A stretch of 64,000 bases of DNA from Hydrogenophaga aromaticivorans (GCF_013387465.1 NZ_VYGV01000006.1:591638-655637), one strand, 5' to 3'. Positions 41,840 to 51,350 are shown, numbered from the stretch's first letter. Numbers and translations are program-made. The notes: generated by a model not told the origin, from the sequence alone.

Positions 41840-42267
41840 TCAACCTCAAAGACGCCCACCTCAAGCCACAGCCGATGCCGGATGCAGATTCTGACATCTA
41901 TTGGCGCGGCATTCAGGAGGGCAAGCTGCTGCTGCAGCACTGCCCAGCGTGCGGCCACGTGCAGCTCTACCAACAGGCGATCTGCCGTGAGTGCGGTAGC
42001 GAGCGCCTAGAGCACCGCGCCGCCAGCGGTCGCGCCAAGGTGCATTCGTTCAGCGTGGTTCACCGGGCGCCCGGCCCGGCTTTCAAACAGGACACGCCCT
42101 ATGCGGTGCTGCTGGTCGAACTCGAAGAAGGTCCGCGGATGATCAGCTCCTTCATCGGCGCAGACCCTTCAGCAGTCACTTTCGACATGGCTGTCGAGTT
42201 GGTTTGCGAACCCGTCGGTGGTGGTGTGTCGCTGCCGCGATTCCGGGCGGCCGGACCTCCAGCGTGA
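41836..42267 (+). CDS. DUF35 zinc-ribbon/OB-fold protein
   Basis: 143 residues, GTG start overlapping the thiolase-fold stop (GTGA). After an N-terminal helix, a Cys4 rubredoxin-like zinc ribbon is seen in CPACGHVQLYQQAICRECG, followed by an OB-fold (AKVHSFSVVHRAPGP onward). DUF35 proteins bind acyl-CoA and form obligate complexes with thiolase-fold proteins, for example ChsH2 C-terminal domain with Ltp2 and HMG-CoA-synthase partners in archaea. It is expected to complete the 40637 enzyme. Confidence 0.85.
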   Translation: MINLKDAHLKPQPMPDADSDIYWRGIQEGKLLLQHCPACGHVQLYQQAICRECGSERLEHRAASGRAKVHSFSVVHRAPGPAFKQDTPYAVLLVELEEGPRMISSFIGADPSAVTFDMAVELVCEPVGGGVSLPRFRAAGPPA

Positions 42268-42292
42268 AGCAGCGTCGTCGTGCGCCTTCTGA

Positions 42293-43115
42293 GTGTCTGA
42301 GGACACGACCCAACCCAACGCGGGATTTCGGTGGCCGCAGCTTGCTGCGCCGTCCTCCCAGGCGGCAGTCGAGGGGGCTCCTCCTGACCTGACGACGGCC
42401 ACAGTGGCGCGGCGGGCGATTGCGCCCTTGTCCATGCATGATCGGATCGTGGCCATCGTTGCGCCGGTCGGCTATGGCAAGACGACATTGATGGGCGGAT
42501 GGTTTCGCGCTTGCAAAGACGCAGACCCCGTGTGGGTGGGACTCGATGCTTCCTGGCGCGACCAGGTGTTCTTTGTTCGCTCCTTGTTGAATGCGGTCGG
42601 AGGCCCGTCGGAGCCGGTAGCGATGGGGGCCATTGACGCGGCGGCGGTGGTCGAGAGCGGCTTGCTGGCGTTGTTGCAGGCCCTTGGACAACGTCGTCGT
42701 CCCATGATGCTTTTTTGCGCCGCTATGCCAGGTCTTTGTGCGCCAGTGGCCGGCAGGACCACAAGATCAGGACCCATTCCACTATGGCGCCGCACAAACG
42801 GTTCTGGCCTATGCGCACAAATGCAATTGACGTTTCACCGTGGCCCCCCAGTCCTTGCGCGAGGTGCAAGTGAAGTTCGGGGAGGCTCCTTCGCCTTTCG
42901 GCCACATGTGGGTGCGGGTGATCTTTTCCGCCTTGCTGTTCAAGGCGGGGCGGCATCGTGAGGCCCTGGCAGACAGCACCTCGGCGCTGACCGAAGAGCT
43001 GGCTTTCGCTCCCGACGCCTCGTGCCTGGCGGTCAGGCTGCGCGCGATCCGCGCGTTGCTGCTGTACGAACGCAACCTGTGCATCGAGGCGATGGTGGAT
43101 TTGGAGGTGGCGTGA
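42293..43115 (+). pseudogene. MalT-type LuxR regulator, internally deleted remnant
   Basis: The frame from the GTG at 42293 gives the N-terminal NTPase of a MalT-like regulator: IVAIVAPVGYGKTTLMGGW (P-loop) and VWVGLDASWRDQVFFVRSLL. At RRRPMMLF, where the Walker B LDDLH should follow, similarity stops. A TPR-like stretch resumes in another frame at 42840-43115 (ALLFKAGRHREALADS and RAIRALLLYERNL). The middle, the rest of the TPR region and the LuxR DNA-binding domain are gone. The remnant directly abuts the broken bioA, so one deletion event may have removed both genes' ends. Confidence 0.6.
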
Positions 43116-43144
43116 CCACTACTGTCGCACCAGGGCATCGTCGA

Positions 43145-44240
43145 TAAGATGGCGTAGATCGTGTGGCCGATGGGGCGCAGCAGCAGCCCCTGCGCCAGCG
43201 CGCGGCAGGCATAGCGGCGGCCGAAGTCGGGCAGGCGTGCTGAGCACGTGCCACGCGAAGACCATGCCCTTGCGTCGATCGAAGCGCACACGCGGGTGCT
43301 TGGAGATCGGCGCGAACTGCGCGGCCAGCCGCTCGCTGGTGCCCAGGTTCTGGTGCAGCGCGTCGGTCTGCGCGAAGAGGTCCAGCGTGGCCAGCGCGGC
43401 GCGGCAGGCCAGCGGGTTGCAGGTGTAGCTGTGCGAATGCAGGAAGCCGCGCGCCACCTCGTCGTCGTAGAAGGCGGCATAGACCGCGTCGGTGGTGAGC
43501 ACCACCGACAGTGGCAGCGTGCCGCCGGTCAGGCCCTTGGAGAGGCAGAGAAAGTCGGGGCGGATGCCCGCCTGCTCGTGCGCGAACAGTGTGCCGGTGC
43601 GGCCGAAGCCGACCGCGATTTCGTCGAGCACCAGGTGCACCTGGTGCCGGTCGCAAAGCTCACGCGCGCGTTTCACATTTCAGGTACAGCGGGTCGTGCA
43701 TGGCCTTGCCGGCGGCGCACTGGATCAGCGGCTCGATGATCACCGCAGCGGTCTCGTGCGCGTGTTCGGCCAGCCAGTCGCCCAGTGAGGCGGCGGCCCC
43801 CTCGGCCACGTCGGCCGGGGTGTCGCCGGGCGCGGCCTGCCTGGCGTCGGGGCTGGGCACGGTGGCGGCCATGCGCACCAGCGGCGCGTAGGCTTCACGG
43901 AACAGCGCGATGTCGGTCACGGCCAGCGCGCCCACCGTCTCTCCGTGGTAGCCCCCGGCGACACTGACAAACCGGCACTTGCCTGCCCGGCCCGCATTGC
44001 GCCAGTGGTGGGCGCTCATCTTCAGCGCGAACTCCGTGGCACTAGCACCGTCGCTGCCGTAGAAGGCGTGGCCCAGGCCGGTGCGCGCGGCCAGGCGTTC
44101 GGAGAGTTCAACCACTGGCCCGTGGGTGAAGCCTGCAAGCATCACGTGGCCCAGTGTGTGCAGCTGGTCGATCAGCGCGGCGCGGATCGCGGGGTGGTTG
44201 TGGCCGAACAGGTTGACCCACCAGGGCTGCGCTGGCGCCA
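43145..44240 (-). pseudogene. bioA: Adenosylmethionine-8-amino-7-oxononanoate aminotransferase, broken
   Basis: Recognisable BioA pieces lie in different minus-strand frames: WWVNLFGHNHPAIRAAL and HVMLAGFTHGPVVELSERL at the N-terminal side, YGSDGASATEFALKMS, then a frameshift near 43675 (after DPLYLK). [14 protein letters not shown] and [15 protein letters not shown] (PLP Lys) follow in the next frame, then a second shift near 43240 leading to [16 protein letters not shown]. About the first 55 residues and the last part are missing; the 5' break lies within 30 bases of the panD stop. The enzyme would convert KAPA to DAPA in biotin synthesis, but this copy cannot be functional. Confidence 0.82.
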
Positions 44241-44266
44241 GGCGGCGTTGGCCGACACGGGCTGCG

Positions 44267-44683
44267 TCAAAGCTCGGCGCCCAGGGGCAGGATGACCGGG
44301 TCGCCGGCCTGCGGACCTGCGGGCTCGCTGCGGGTCTCGACGATGCGGTTGGCAGCGTCGGGGAACACCAGCTGGGGCACGGCCTCGTCGAGCTTGTCTT
44401 CGTGCACCATGCCGAAGGCCGCGATGATCACCAGGTCGCCCACGCTGGCGCGCCGGGCGGCCGAGCCGTTGAGCGAAATGATGCCGCTGCCGCGCGGCGA
44501 CCTGATGGCGTAGGTGATGAACCGTTCGCCGTTGTTGACGTTCCAGATGTGAACCTGTTCGTTGGGGCGGATGTTGCTCGCCTCCAGCAGGTCTTCGTCG
44601 ATGCCGCAAGAGCCTTCGTAGTGCAGCTCGCAGTGGGTGACGATGGCGCGGTGGATTTTGGATTTCAGCAGGGTGCGGAACAT
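44267..44683 (-). CDS. panD: Aspartate 1-decarboxylase
   Basis: 138-residue PanD proenzyme. [34 protein letters not shown] is split by self-cleavage between Gly24 and Ser25, giving the pyruvoyl group. [10 protein letters not shown] and [10 protein letters not shown] are further family marks. It makes beta-alanine for pantothenate and hence CoA, which suits a region so rich in CoA enzymes, though panD is also a housekeeping gene. About 12 residues longer than the E. coli enzyme, in the C-terminal tail. It lies between bioB and the bioA remnant. Confidence 0.93.
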   Translation of the reverse strand: MFRTLLKSKIHRAIVTHCELHYEGSCGIDEDLLEASNIRPNEQVHIWNVNNGERFITYAIRSPRGSGIISLNGSAARRASVGDLVIIAAFGMVHEDKLDEAVPQLVFPDAANRIVETRSEPAGPQAGDPVILPLGAEL

Positions 44684-44732
44684 AGGGGATTTGCTTGAAC
44701 GGAGGGAGCCTCGGCCATCGACAGGGCCAAGG

Positions 44733-45779
44733 TCAGGCGTGCGCCCGCGTGGTGTGCATGCCCGTGCGGGCCAGCAGGTCCTGGTCGGCTTCCACGTCGG
44801 GATTGCCGGTCACCAGCAGCTTGTCACCGTAGAAGATGGAGTTGGCGCCGGCCAGGAAGCACAGCACCTGGGTCGATTCGTCCATCTGCCGGCGCCCGGC
44901 CGACAGGCGCACCTTGGCCCTGGGCATGGTGATGCGGGCCACCGCCACGGTGCGCACGAACTCCAGCGGGTCGAGGTCGGGCTCGTCGGCCAGCGGCGTG
45001 CCGGGCACCTTGACCAGGTGGTTGATCGGCACCGACTCGGGGTACGGTGCCAGGTTGGCCAGTTGCGCGATCAGGCCGGCGCGCCCGGCGCGGGACTCGC
45101 CCATGCCCACGATGCCGCCGCTGCAGACGTGGATGCCGGCCCCGCGCACGTGGCCCAGCGTGTCCAGCCGGTCCTGGTAGTCGCGGGTGGTGATGATGTC
45201 GCCGTACAGCTCGGGCGCGGTGTCCAGGTTGTGGTTGTAGTAGTCCAGACCAGCGCCCTTGAGGCGTTGCGCCTGGTCGCCCGTGAGCATGCCCAGGGTG
45301 CAGCAGGCCTCCAGGCCCTCGTCCTTGATCACGCGCACCAACTCCTCGACCTTTTCCAGGTCGCGGTCGTTGGGCGCTCGCCAGGCGGCACCCATGCAGA
45401 AGCGCGAGGCGCCGGCCGCCTTGGCGCCGAGCACGGCCTCGCGCACTTCCTCGGGCGTCATCATCTTGGTGGCGGGCACGCCGGTCTCGTAGTGCACCGA
45501 CTGCGGGCAGTAGCCGCAGTCCTCCGGGCAGCCGCCGGTCTTGATGGACAGCAGCGTGGCCAGCTCCATCTCGGTGGGGTCGTGGTGCTCGCGGTGCACG
45601 GTCTGCGCGCGGTGCATCAGCTCAGGGAATGACAGGTCCAGCAGGGCCTGCACCTCGGCCACCGGCCAGGCCTTCTGGCGGGCCTCGACCGACAAGGTTC
45701 CCACGCTCGATGCCTCGGCAGGCTGCGGGGGTGATTGCACCCAGTGGATGGGTTCTTCTCTCAGGATCGTGTCATTCAT
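44733..45779 (-). CDS. bioB: Biotin synthase
   Basis: 348 residues from the ATG at 45779 (a longer frame to 45848 lacks a ribosome site). Radical-SAM cluster motif [11 protein letters not shown], then [34 protein letters not shown] and the [2Fe-2S]-site Arg/Cys region are present. It inserts sulfur into dethiobiotin to make biotin, the cofactor of the carboxylase at 19689/24496. It looks intact although the neighbouring bioA is broken. Confidence 0.94.
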   Translation of the reverse strand: MNDTILREEPIHWVQSPPQPAEASSVGTLSVEARQKAWPVAEVQALLDLSFPELMHRAQTVHREHHDPTEMELATLLSIKTGGCPEDCGYCPQSVHYETGVPATKMMTPEEVREAVLGAKAAGASRFCMGAAWRAPNDRDLEKVEELVRVIKDEGLEACCTLGMLTGDQAQRLKGAGLDYYNHNLDTAPELYGDIITTRDYQDRLDTLGHVRGAGIHVCSGGIVGMGESRAGRAGLIAQLANLAPYPESVPINHLVKVPGTPLADEPDLDPLEFVRTVAVARITMPRAKVRLSAGRRQMDESTQVLCFLAGANSIFYGDKLLVTGNPDVEADQDLLARTGMHTTRAHA

Positions 45780-45864
45780 TGCGCAATACTCCAGTGGTGT
45801 CCAGCAAAATTCAATCGATAGGTCGACGCGGGCGCATCGTGCCTGCAAGGCCAGCCACAGCGCT

Positions 45865-46653
45865 TCAGGCGCCTTGTGGTCTGATGTGCTGGGTGGCCTC
45901 GTCTTCGACCCGCTGCCAGATCTCGACCGCCATCGGGTTCTTGCTCTCTTCCAGGATGTGTCCCACCAGCCCTATGGCACGCGCCAGGACGCCGATGCCG
46001 CGCACAATTTTCCATGGTAGCCCGAGCTCGCAGCTGATGGCGCCGATGGCGCCGGTCGCGTTGACGGGAAGCGACTTGCCAGCGACGCGTTCGGCCTCGG
46101 CGCAGATCAGTTGTTCGAGCCGGATGTAGTCGCCGGAAAAGCCATTGTCCTTGGCGATCTGGAACAGGCGCGGGGCGCGCGGATCGACCGGCTTGTGCAG
46201 CGGATGTCCCAGGCCGGGGATGATCTGGCCGCGGGCACGAAAGGCTGCCACGGTGTCGATGGCGATGCGCTCCAGGTCAGCCCCTTTCGTTCCGGGTGGC
46301 AGGGCCTCGTAGAGCATTTTGGCGGTGCCTTCGGTGCTGCCGACGAACACGCTGCCCAGGCCGCACAATCCGGCCGCCACTGCAGCCTGCAACGACTCGG
46401 GCGCACCGGCGTAGGTCAGTCGCGCGACCAGCGCACTGGGCGTGATGCCGTGCTCGACCAGCGTCACCGCGATGACGTTGAAGACGTTGGACTCCTGCTG
46501 CGTTGGCATGCGCCCGACGATCTGCAAGAAGGCCATATCACCCAGGTTGAGATGGCCGAGGATTTCGTCAGGCAGACTCTTGCCGTGCACCTCGATGCGG
46601 TCGGGGGTACTCCAGGCAATGTCGGAGCGGATGGGTTTGGCTTTGCGAGTCAT
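45865..46653 (-). CDS. Citryl-CoA lyase-like protein (citrate synthase fold)
   Basis: 262 residues, much shorter than ~430-aa citrate synthases and matching the short citryl-CoA lyase-like group. The citrate-synthase core is seen in [15 protein letters not shown] and [19 protein letters not shown], which carries the His and the DPR that bind the carboxylate, and in [14 protein letters not shown]. It should cleave or form a citryl-CoA-like ester. Followed after 34 bases on the far side by a CitE-like gene, it belongs to the minus-strand carboxylate module ending here. Confidence 0.78.
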   Translation of the reverse strand: MTRKAKPIRSDIAWSTPDRIEVHGKSLPDEILGHLNLGDMAFLQIVGRMPTQQESNVFNVIAVTLVEHGITPSALVARLTYAGAPESLQAAVAAGLCGLGSVFVGSTEGTAKMLYEALPPGTKGADLERIAIDTVAAFRARGQIIPGLGHPLHKPVDPRAPRLFQIAKDNGFSGDYIRLEQLICAEAERVAGKSLPVNATGAIGAISCELGLPWKIVRGIGVLARAIGLVGHILEESKNPMAVEIWQRVEDEATQHIRPQGA

Positions 46654-46687
46654 AAGGAATTCCAGTCGATTGGAGTGGGTTAAAAAA

Positions 46688-47527
46688 TCAGGCGCTCAGA
46701 CCCGCGTCGCGCAGCACGGCGCGCGCGCGCTGCACCACCGGCAGGTCGACCATCTGGCCGTCCACGGCCACGGCGGAACCACCCGCCGTTTCAAATGCTT
46801 TGCAGACGCGGCGCGCCCAGTCAAGCCGTTCAGGGCTCGGCGTGAACACCGCCTGGACGGTGGCCAGCTGCTTCGGGTGGATACACAGCTTGGCACCAAA
46901 GCCGAGTCGACGTGAGCGTTCGGTGTCGGCCTGCAAGCGTTGCAGGTCGTCGATGGCGGTGCTGACACCATCCACCGGCGCCGCCAGCCCGGCCAGCCGC
47001 GAAGCCAGCACCAGTTGGGAGCGGAAGGCCAGCAGCTCGATTTCCGTGCCATCGGGCGCACACTCAATGCCCAGATCCAGCGCCAGATCGACGCTGCCAA
47101 AGGCCAGCCGGATCACGCCCGGCACGCGTGCGATGCTGTCCATCTCATGCAGGCCGCGCGCCGACTCGATGATGGGCAGCACGTCCTGGTAGGTGGACTC
47201 GACCACGGTGCAAACGGCGTCGATGCCTTCGGCCTTGGGCAGCATGATGGCGGCCACGCCGGGGTGGCGGCACAGTTCCAGGTCATCGTCAAACCAGGGC
47301 GTGCCGGCGGCGTTGATGCGCACCACCAGCGGCGCGGCCTCGTCCAGCAGCGCCGCCAGCGCCTCGCGCGCGCGCACTTTGGCCTCGGGGGCCACTGCGT
47401 CTTCCAGGTCAACAATCACCGCGTCGGCACCGCTGGCGCGCGCCTTGGCAATGCGCTCGGGCCGGTCGGCGGGCACAAAAAGATAGGCATGCGGCAAAGC
47501 CTTTGGGCCAGAGGTATGGGCTGTCAT
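46688..47527 (-). CDS. CitE-like HpcH/HpaI-family CoA-ester lyase
   Basis: 279-residue TIM-barrel lyase. AYLFVPADRPERIAKA, VIVDLEDAVAPEAK, VRINAAGTPWFDDDL, Mg-binding Glu in PIIESARGLHEM and Asp in FGSVDLALDLG, and CIHPKQL are all present. The family splits (S)-citramalyl-CoA, malyl-CoA or citryl-CoA into acetyl-CoA plus an oxoacid. Overlap of 4 bases with the MmgE/PrpD gene, and the CoA-transferase beyond it, suggest a pathway that activates a C5-C6 dicarboxylate and cleaves its hydroxy-CoA ester, as in itaconate degradation. The exact ester is not resolved. Confidence 0.84.
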   Translation of the reverse strand: MTAHTSGPKALPHAYLFVPADRPERIAKARASGADAVIVDLEDAVAPEAKVRAREALAALLDEAAPLVVRINAAGTPWFDDDLELCRHPGVAAIMLPKAEGIDAVCTVVESTYQDVLPIIESARGLHEMDSIARVPGVIRLAFGSVDLALDLGIECAPDGTEIELLAFRSQLVLASRLAGLAAPVDGVSTAIDDLQRLQADTERSRRLGFGAKLCIHPKQLATVQAVFTPSPERLDWARRVCKAFETAGGSAVAVDGQMVDLPVVQRARAVLRDAGLSA

Positions 47528-48894
47528 GCGCGTGCCTCCAACCAGCGGTCCATGCGCGGCGCCTCGGCCACCGCCCAGACGCGCGCGATCAGCGCCTGCA
47601 CCTCGGCAGGCGTAGCCCCCTTGCCGTAGGCTGCCAGGCGCTGCGCCTTGTCTTCGATCTCGGCGCGCGTCAGTGTGTTGCCGGGGTCGCCTTTGGGCTC
47701 ATCGACCCGCGCGCTCAAGCTGCGGCCATCGCGCGTCGTCACCGTCACCTTGCCGATCCAGCGCTGCGGGTAGGCCTGATCGACCTCGGCGTCGAGCTGC
47801 ATCGTCACGCGGTCGCGCAAGGCGGCCACGCGCGGCGCGAGGTAATGCGCTTCAAATTCATTCAGCCCGGCAAAGCCGTATTCGGCCGCCAGCGCCAGCA
47901 CCGTGCCCATCGAGAACTTGGCCTGGTGCACGGTGGCCGGCACGGTGACGCGGCCCAGCACGTCGATGGCGCCCTGGTGCACCTGGGTGGTGACGCTTTC
48001 GATGTCGTCGGCTTCCACGCCGTGCGTCTGCATCAGCGTCAGCAGCGCATCGGCGCTGGGGTGGGTGTGGCGGCACGAGGCGTGGTATTTGAACGAGGTT
48101 TCGGCCGTGGCCCAGCGCTGGCCCAGGCGGTCGGTCAGGCGCGCCGGGTCGGCGTCGCTCGACATGCCCGAGGCCATGCCCTGCGCCCCTTCCAGAATCT
48201 GGCGCGCGCCAGTAAAACCGCTTCGCGCCAGGTAGGCGGAAGCCAGCCCGCTGGACGCCGCATGCGCGGTGTGCAGCTGCTTGGAGTCGGCGGCGTCGCG
48301 CAAAAATTCCCACAGCCCGGCGGCTTGGGTGCCTGCGCTACCGAAGGCGTGCAGCATGGTGGCGGCGTCGAGCTTGAGCAGCCGTCCGGCCGCCGCAGCG
48401 GCGGCCAGCGTGCCGGCGGTGGCCGTGGTGTGAAAGATGCGGTAGTGCGAGCGGCCCAGGAACTCGCCGACGCGAATGCCGACTTCATAGCCCGCCACCA
48501 CGGCGGCCAGGAACTCGCGGCCGCTGGCACCGATGTCCTGCGCGATGGCCAGCGCCACCGGGAACACGACGGCCGCGGGATGAAACACCGAGCCGTTGTG
48601 AACGTCATCCTGCTCGGCGAAGTGCGAGGCGGCCGCGTTGACCATCGCGGCGAAATGGGGCGAGGTGGTGCGGCGCGAGATCAACACCTCGGCGCGGCCC
48701 GAGTCCGGCCCCATGCTGCGGGCGTAAGCCTCGATGGCCTCGACCGGCCGCGCGCCCTTGCCCGCCAAGGCGGAGGCATACCAGTCGAGGAACAGGTCTT
48801 CGGTGCGGCGCAGCACCGGGGCGGGAATGGCGTCGAACTGTAAGCCCGCAGCAAAGGCGGCCAGCGTCGCGCTCGGGTTTGTATCCAGGGTCAT
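47524..48894 (-). CDS. MmgE/PrpD family protein
   Basis: 456 residues of the PrpD fold: DLFLDWYASALAGKG, EQDDVHNGSVFHPAAVVFPVAL (substrate-site residues), RIFHTTATAGTLAAAAAAGRLL and SFKYHASCRHTHPSADALL. Candidate activities are dehydration or isomerisation of a methylcitrate-like acid. It is between the CoA-transferase (16 bases) and the CitE-like lyase (4-base overlap), so it should act in the same short pathway. It is only distantly similar to the other PrpD member at 29088. Confidence 0.82.
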   Translation of the reverse strand: MTLDTNPSATLAAFAAGLQFDAIPAPVLRRTEDLFLDWYASALAGKGARPVEAIEAYARSMGPDSGRAEVLISRRTTSPHFAAMVNAAASHFAEQDDVHNGSVFHPAAVVFPVALAIAQDIGASGREFLAAVVAGYEVGIRVGEFLGRSHYRIFHTTATAGTLAAAAAAGRLLKLDAATMLHAFGSAGTQAAGLWEFLRDAADSKQLHTAHAASSGLASAYLARSGFTGARQILEGAQGMASGMSSDADPARLTDRLGQRWATAETSFKYHASCRHTHPSADALLTLMQTHGVEADDIESVTTQVHQGAIDVLGRVTVPATVHQAKFSMGTVLALAAEYGFAGLNEFEAHYLAPRVAALRDRVTMQLDAEVDQAYPQRWIGKVTVTTRDGRSLSARVDEPKGDPGNTLTRAEIEDKAQRLAAYGKGATPAEVQALIARVWAVAEAPRMDRWLEARA

Positions 48895-48910
48895 GGTGTC
48901 AAGCTCTCAG

Positions 48911-50086
48911 TCAGATGGCTTTGTCCGCGCGCAGCCGTGCAATGTCGGTCGCGCCATAGCCGAGTTCGGTCAGGATGGCTTCGGTGTGCTGGCCCAACGC
49001 CGGCACCGGCCCCATCGGCGGCGGCTCGCTGCCATTGACGTGGTGCGGCGGGTACAACGCCGGCAGCGCCCCGCCGGGCGAGCCGATCTCGGTCCAGCGT
49101 CCGCGCGCCGCGAGTTGCGGGTGCTTCCACAGGTCGGCCATCTCGTTGAGCTGACCGTTGGCGATTTGCGCCGCGTCGAGCCGCTCCACCAGTTGCGCCG
49201 CGGTCAAGGTGGCGCAGACGCCTTCGATGATGCCGCCCAGTTTCTCGCGCTGGGCCAGCCGGTTGGCATTGCCCAGGTACTGGGATGTCAGCTCGGGCAA
49301 TTGCAGCACCTGGTTGCAGAAGGTGGTCCACTCACGGTCATGCTGCACCGCCAGCACCACCTGCTTGCCGTCGCCGCAGGTAAAGGGGCCGTAGGGGTAA
49401 ATGGCGGCGTGCGAGGCACCGGCACGCGGCGGCGGCGGCTGGCCGTCCAGCGTGTAGTACAGAGGAAAGCCCATCCATTCAGACATGGCTTCGAGCATGG
49501 AGATTTCGAGCCGCTGGCCGCGCCCCGTGCGCCCGCGCTGCAGCAAGGCGGCCAGCACGCTGCTGTAGGCGTACATGCCGGCGGCGATATCGGCAATCGA
49601 CAGGCCGGCCTTGGAGGGCTGTTCGGGCGTGCCCGTGACGGAGACAAAACCGGCCTCGCTCTGGATCAGCAGGTCATAGGCTTTTTTCTCGGTGTAGGGG
49701 CCGCCGTCGCCATAGCCGGAGATGTCGCACACCACGATGCGCGGATTGACCGGCGCCAGGCTGGCGTGGTCCAGCCCCATGCGCGCGGCAGCACCGGGCG
49801 CCAGGTTTTGCACCAGCACATCTGCCCGCTCGACCAGCTTTTGCAGCACGGCGCGGGCATCGGGATTTTTCAGATCGAGCGCCAGGCTTTCCTTGGAGCG
49901 GTTGCACCAGACGAAGTGGGACGCCGAGCCGTGGGCCCGGCTGTCGTAGGCGCGGGCGAAGTCGCCCTCGCCCGGGCGCTCGACCTTGATGACGCGCGCG
50001 CCGAGGTCGGCCAGTTGGCGGGTGCAGAACGGCGCGGCAATCGCGTGCTCCAGCGTGACGATCAGCATTCCTTCCAATGGACGCAT
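48911..50086 (-). CDS. CoA-transferase, CaiB/BaiF family (class III)
   Basis: 391 residues from the ATG at 50086; the frame runs open to 50506 over the next gene but that is a shadow. ADLGARVIKVERPGEGDFAR is the CoA-binding start, Asp in LSIADIAAGMYAYSS the putative anhydride-forming residue, and GRGQRLEISMLEAM the family helix. It probably moves CoA from succinyl-CoA or acetyl-CoA to the dicarboxylate handled by the CitE-like and PrpD-like proteins, in the style of mesaconate or itaconate CoA-transferases. It starts 12 bases after the ACAD gene. Confidence 0.83.
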   Translation of the reverse strand: MRPLEGMLIVTLEHAIAAPFCTRQLADLGARVIKVERPGEGDFARAYDSRAHGSASHFVWCNRSKESLALDLKNPDARAVLQKLVERADVLVQNLAPGAAARMGLDHASLAPVNPRIVVCDISGYGDGGPYTEKKAYDLLIQSEAGFVSVTGTPEQPSKAGLSIADIAAGMYAYSSVLAALLQRGRTGRGQRLEISMLEAMSEWMGFPLYYTLDGQPPPPRAGASHAAIYPYGPFTCGDGKQVVLAVQHDREWTTFCNQVLQLPELTSQYLGNANRLAQREKLGGIIEGVCATLTAAQLVERLDAAQIANGQLNEMADLWKHPQLAARGRWTEIGSPGGALPALYPPHHVNGSEPPPMGPVPALGQHTEAILTELGYGATDIARLRADKAI

Positions 50087-50097
50087 GGCAATTTCTT

Positions 50098-51267
50098 TCA
50101 GAATGAACGTGGCAGCCCAAGCACGTGTTCGGCCACGTAGCTCAGGATCAGGTTGGTGGAAATGGGGGCGACCTGGTACAGCCGGGTCTCGCGGAACTTG
50201 CGCTCCACGTCGTATTCGCAGGCAAAGCCGAAGCCGCCATGGGTTTGCATGCACATATTGGCCGCCTCCCACGAGGCCTTGGCGGCCAGGTACTTGGCCA
50301 TGTTGGCTTCGGCGCCGCAGGGCTGACCCGCGTCGAACAGGGCGCAGGCCTTGAAGCGCATCAGGTTGGCGGCCTCGGTTTCGATGTAGGCCTCGGCCAT
50401 CGGAAACTGCACGCCCTGGTTCTGGCCGATCGGGCGGTTGAACACCACGCGCTCGCTGGCGTAGTGCCGCGCCTTGTCCAAAAACCAGTAGGCGTCGCCA
50501 ATGCATTCGGCGGCAATCAGGGTGCGCTCGGCGTTCAGGCCGTCCAGGATGTACTTGAAACCCTTGCCTTCCTCGCCGATCAGGTTCTCGGCGGGAATCT
50601 CCAGGTTGTCGAAAAAGACTTCATTGGTCTCGTGGTTCACCATGTTGGCAATCGGCTGCACCGCCATGCCTTGGCCAATGGCGTCTTTCAGGTTGACGAT
50701 GAAGATCGACATGCCTTCGGACTTGCGCTTGACCTCGGCCAGCGGCGTGGTGCGGGCCAGCAGGATCATCAGGTCGGAGTGCTGGATGCGCGAGATCCAG
50801 ACCTTCTGGCCATTGACCACATAGCGGTCGCCCTGCTTGACCGCGGTGGTCTTGATTTTGGTGGTGTCGGTGCCTGTGGTTGGCTCGGTCACGGCCATGG
50901 ACTGCAGGCGCAGTTCGCCGCTGGCGATTTTGGGCAGGTACAGTTTTTTCTGCGCGTCCGAGCCGTGGCGCAGCAAGGTGCCCATGTTGTACATCTGGCC
51001 GTGACAGGCACCGGCGTTGCCGCCAGCAAAGTTGATTTCTTCCATGATCACCGAGGCTTCGGCCAAACCCAGGCCCGAGCCGCCGTACTCAGCCGGTATC
51101 AGCGCGGCCAGCCAGCCGGCCTCGGTCAGTGCATTGACAAATTTTTCAGGGTAGCCGCGCTCGTGGTCAACTTTTTGCCAGTAGGCTGAATCGAAACCGG
51201 CAAACATGCTGCGCAGGGCTTCGCGCATGTCCTGGTGGGCGTCGTGGGAGGGAATGTGGGTTTTCAT
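50098..51267 (-). CDS. Acyl-CoA dehydrogenase, IVD-like base
   Basis: 389 residues, close relative of the ACAD at 22525: same opening around FAGFDSAYWQK, GWLAALIPAEYGGSGL, flavin motifs VTEPTTGTDTTKIK and NGQKVWISR, Glu in LNAERTLIAAECIGD, and the same C-terminal APISTNLILSYVAEHVLGLPRSF. Each copy neighbours a class III CoA-transferase, suggesting a duplicated cassette. It would oxidise a short branched or dicarboxylic CoA ester and reduce ETF. Confidence 0.85.
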   Translation of the reverse strand: MKTHIPSHDAHQDMREALRSMFAGFDSAYWQKVDHERGYPEKFVNALTEAGWLAALIPAEYGGSGLGLAEASVIMEEINFAGGNAGACHGQMYNMGTLLRHGSDAQKKLYLPKIASGELRLQSMAVTEPTTGTDTTKIKTTAVKQGDRYVVNGQKVWISRIQHSDLMILLARTTPLAEVKRKSEGMSIFIVNLKDAIGQGMAVQPIANMVNHETNEVFFDNLEIPAENLIGEEGKGFKYILDGLNAERTLIAAECIGDAYWFLDKARHYASERVVFNRPIGQNQGVQFPMAEAYIETEAANLMRFKACALFDAGQPCGAEANMAKYLAAKASWEAANMCMQTHGGFGFACEYDVERKFRETRLYQVAPISTNLILSYVAEHVLGLPRSF

Positions 51268-51275
51268 TGTGGGAC

Positions 51276-51350
51276 TCAGGGTTGTGGATATTGGTCAAGC
51301 AAGCTGCGTTTGAGCACCTTGCCGCTGTGGGTCATCGCTGCACGGCCCAT
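51276..51350 (-). pseudogene. C-terminal remnant of an AMP-dependent acyl-CoA ligase
   Basis: A 24-codon frame from an ATG overlapping the thioesterase stop (TGATG) ends at TGA 51278-51276. It reads THSGKVLKRSLLDQYPQ, the A10 motif and tail of an ANL ligase, whose Lys is the adenylation residue. Nothing of the other ~500 residues is present, so a ligase gene was probably deleted between the thioesterase and the ACAD. Confidence 0.6.

Noticed and set aside
46688..47527. Reading the CitE-like protein as HMG-CoA lyase for the carboxylase block
   Set aside because: Fold and motifs are CitE/HpcH type, not HMG-CoA lyase, and it lies in a separate opposite-strand module.
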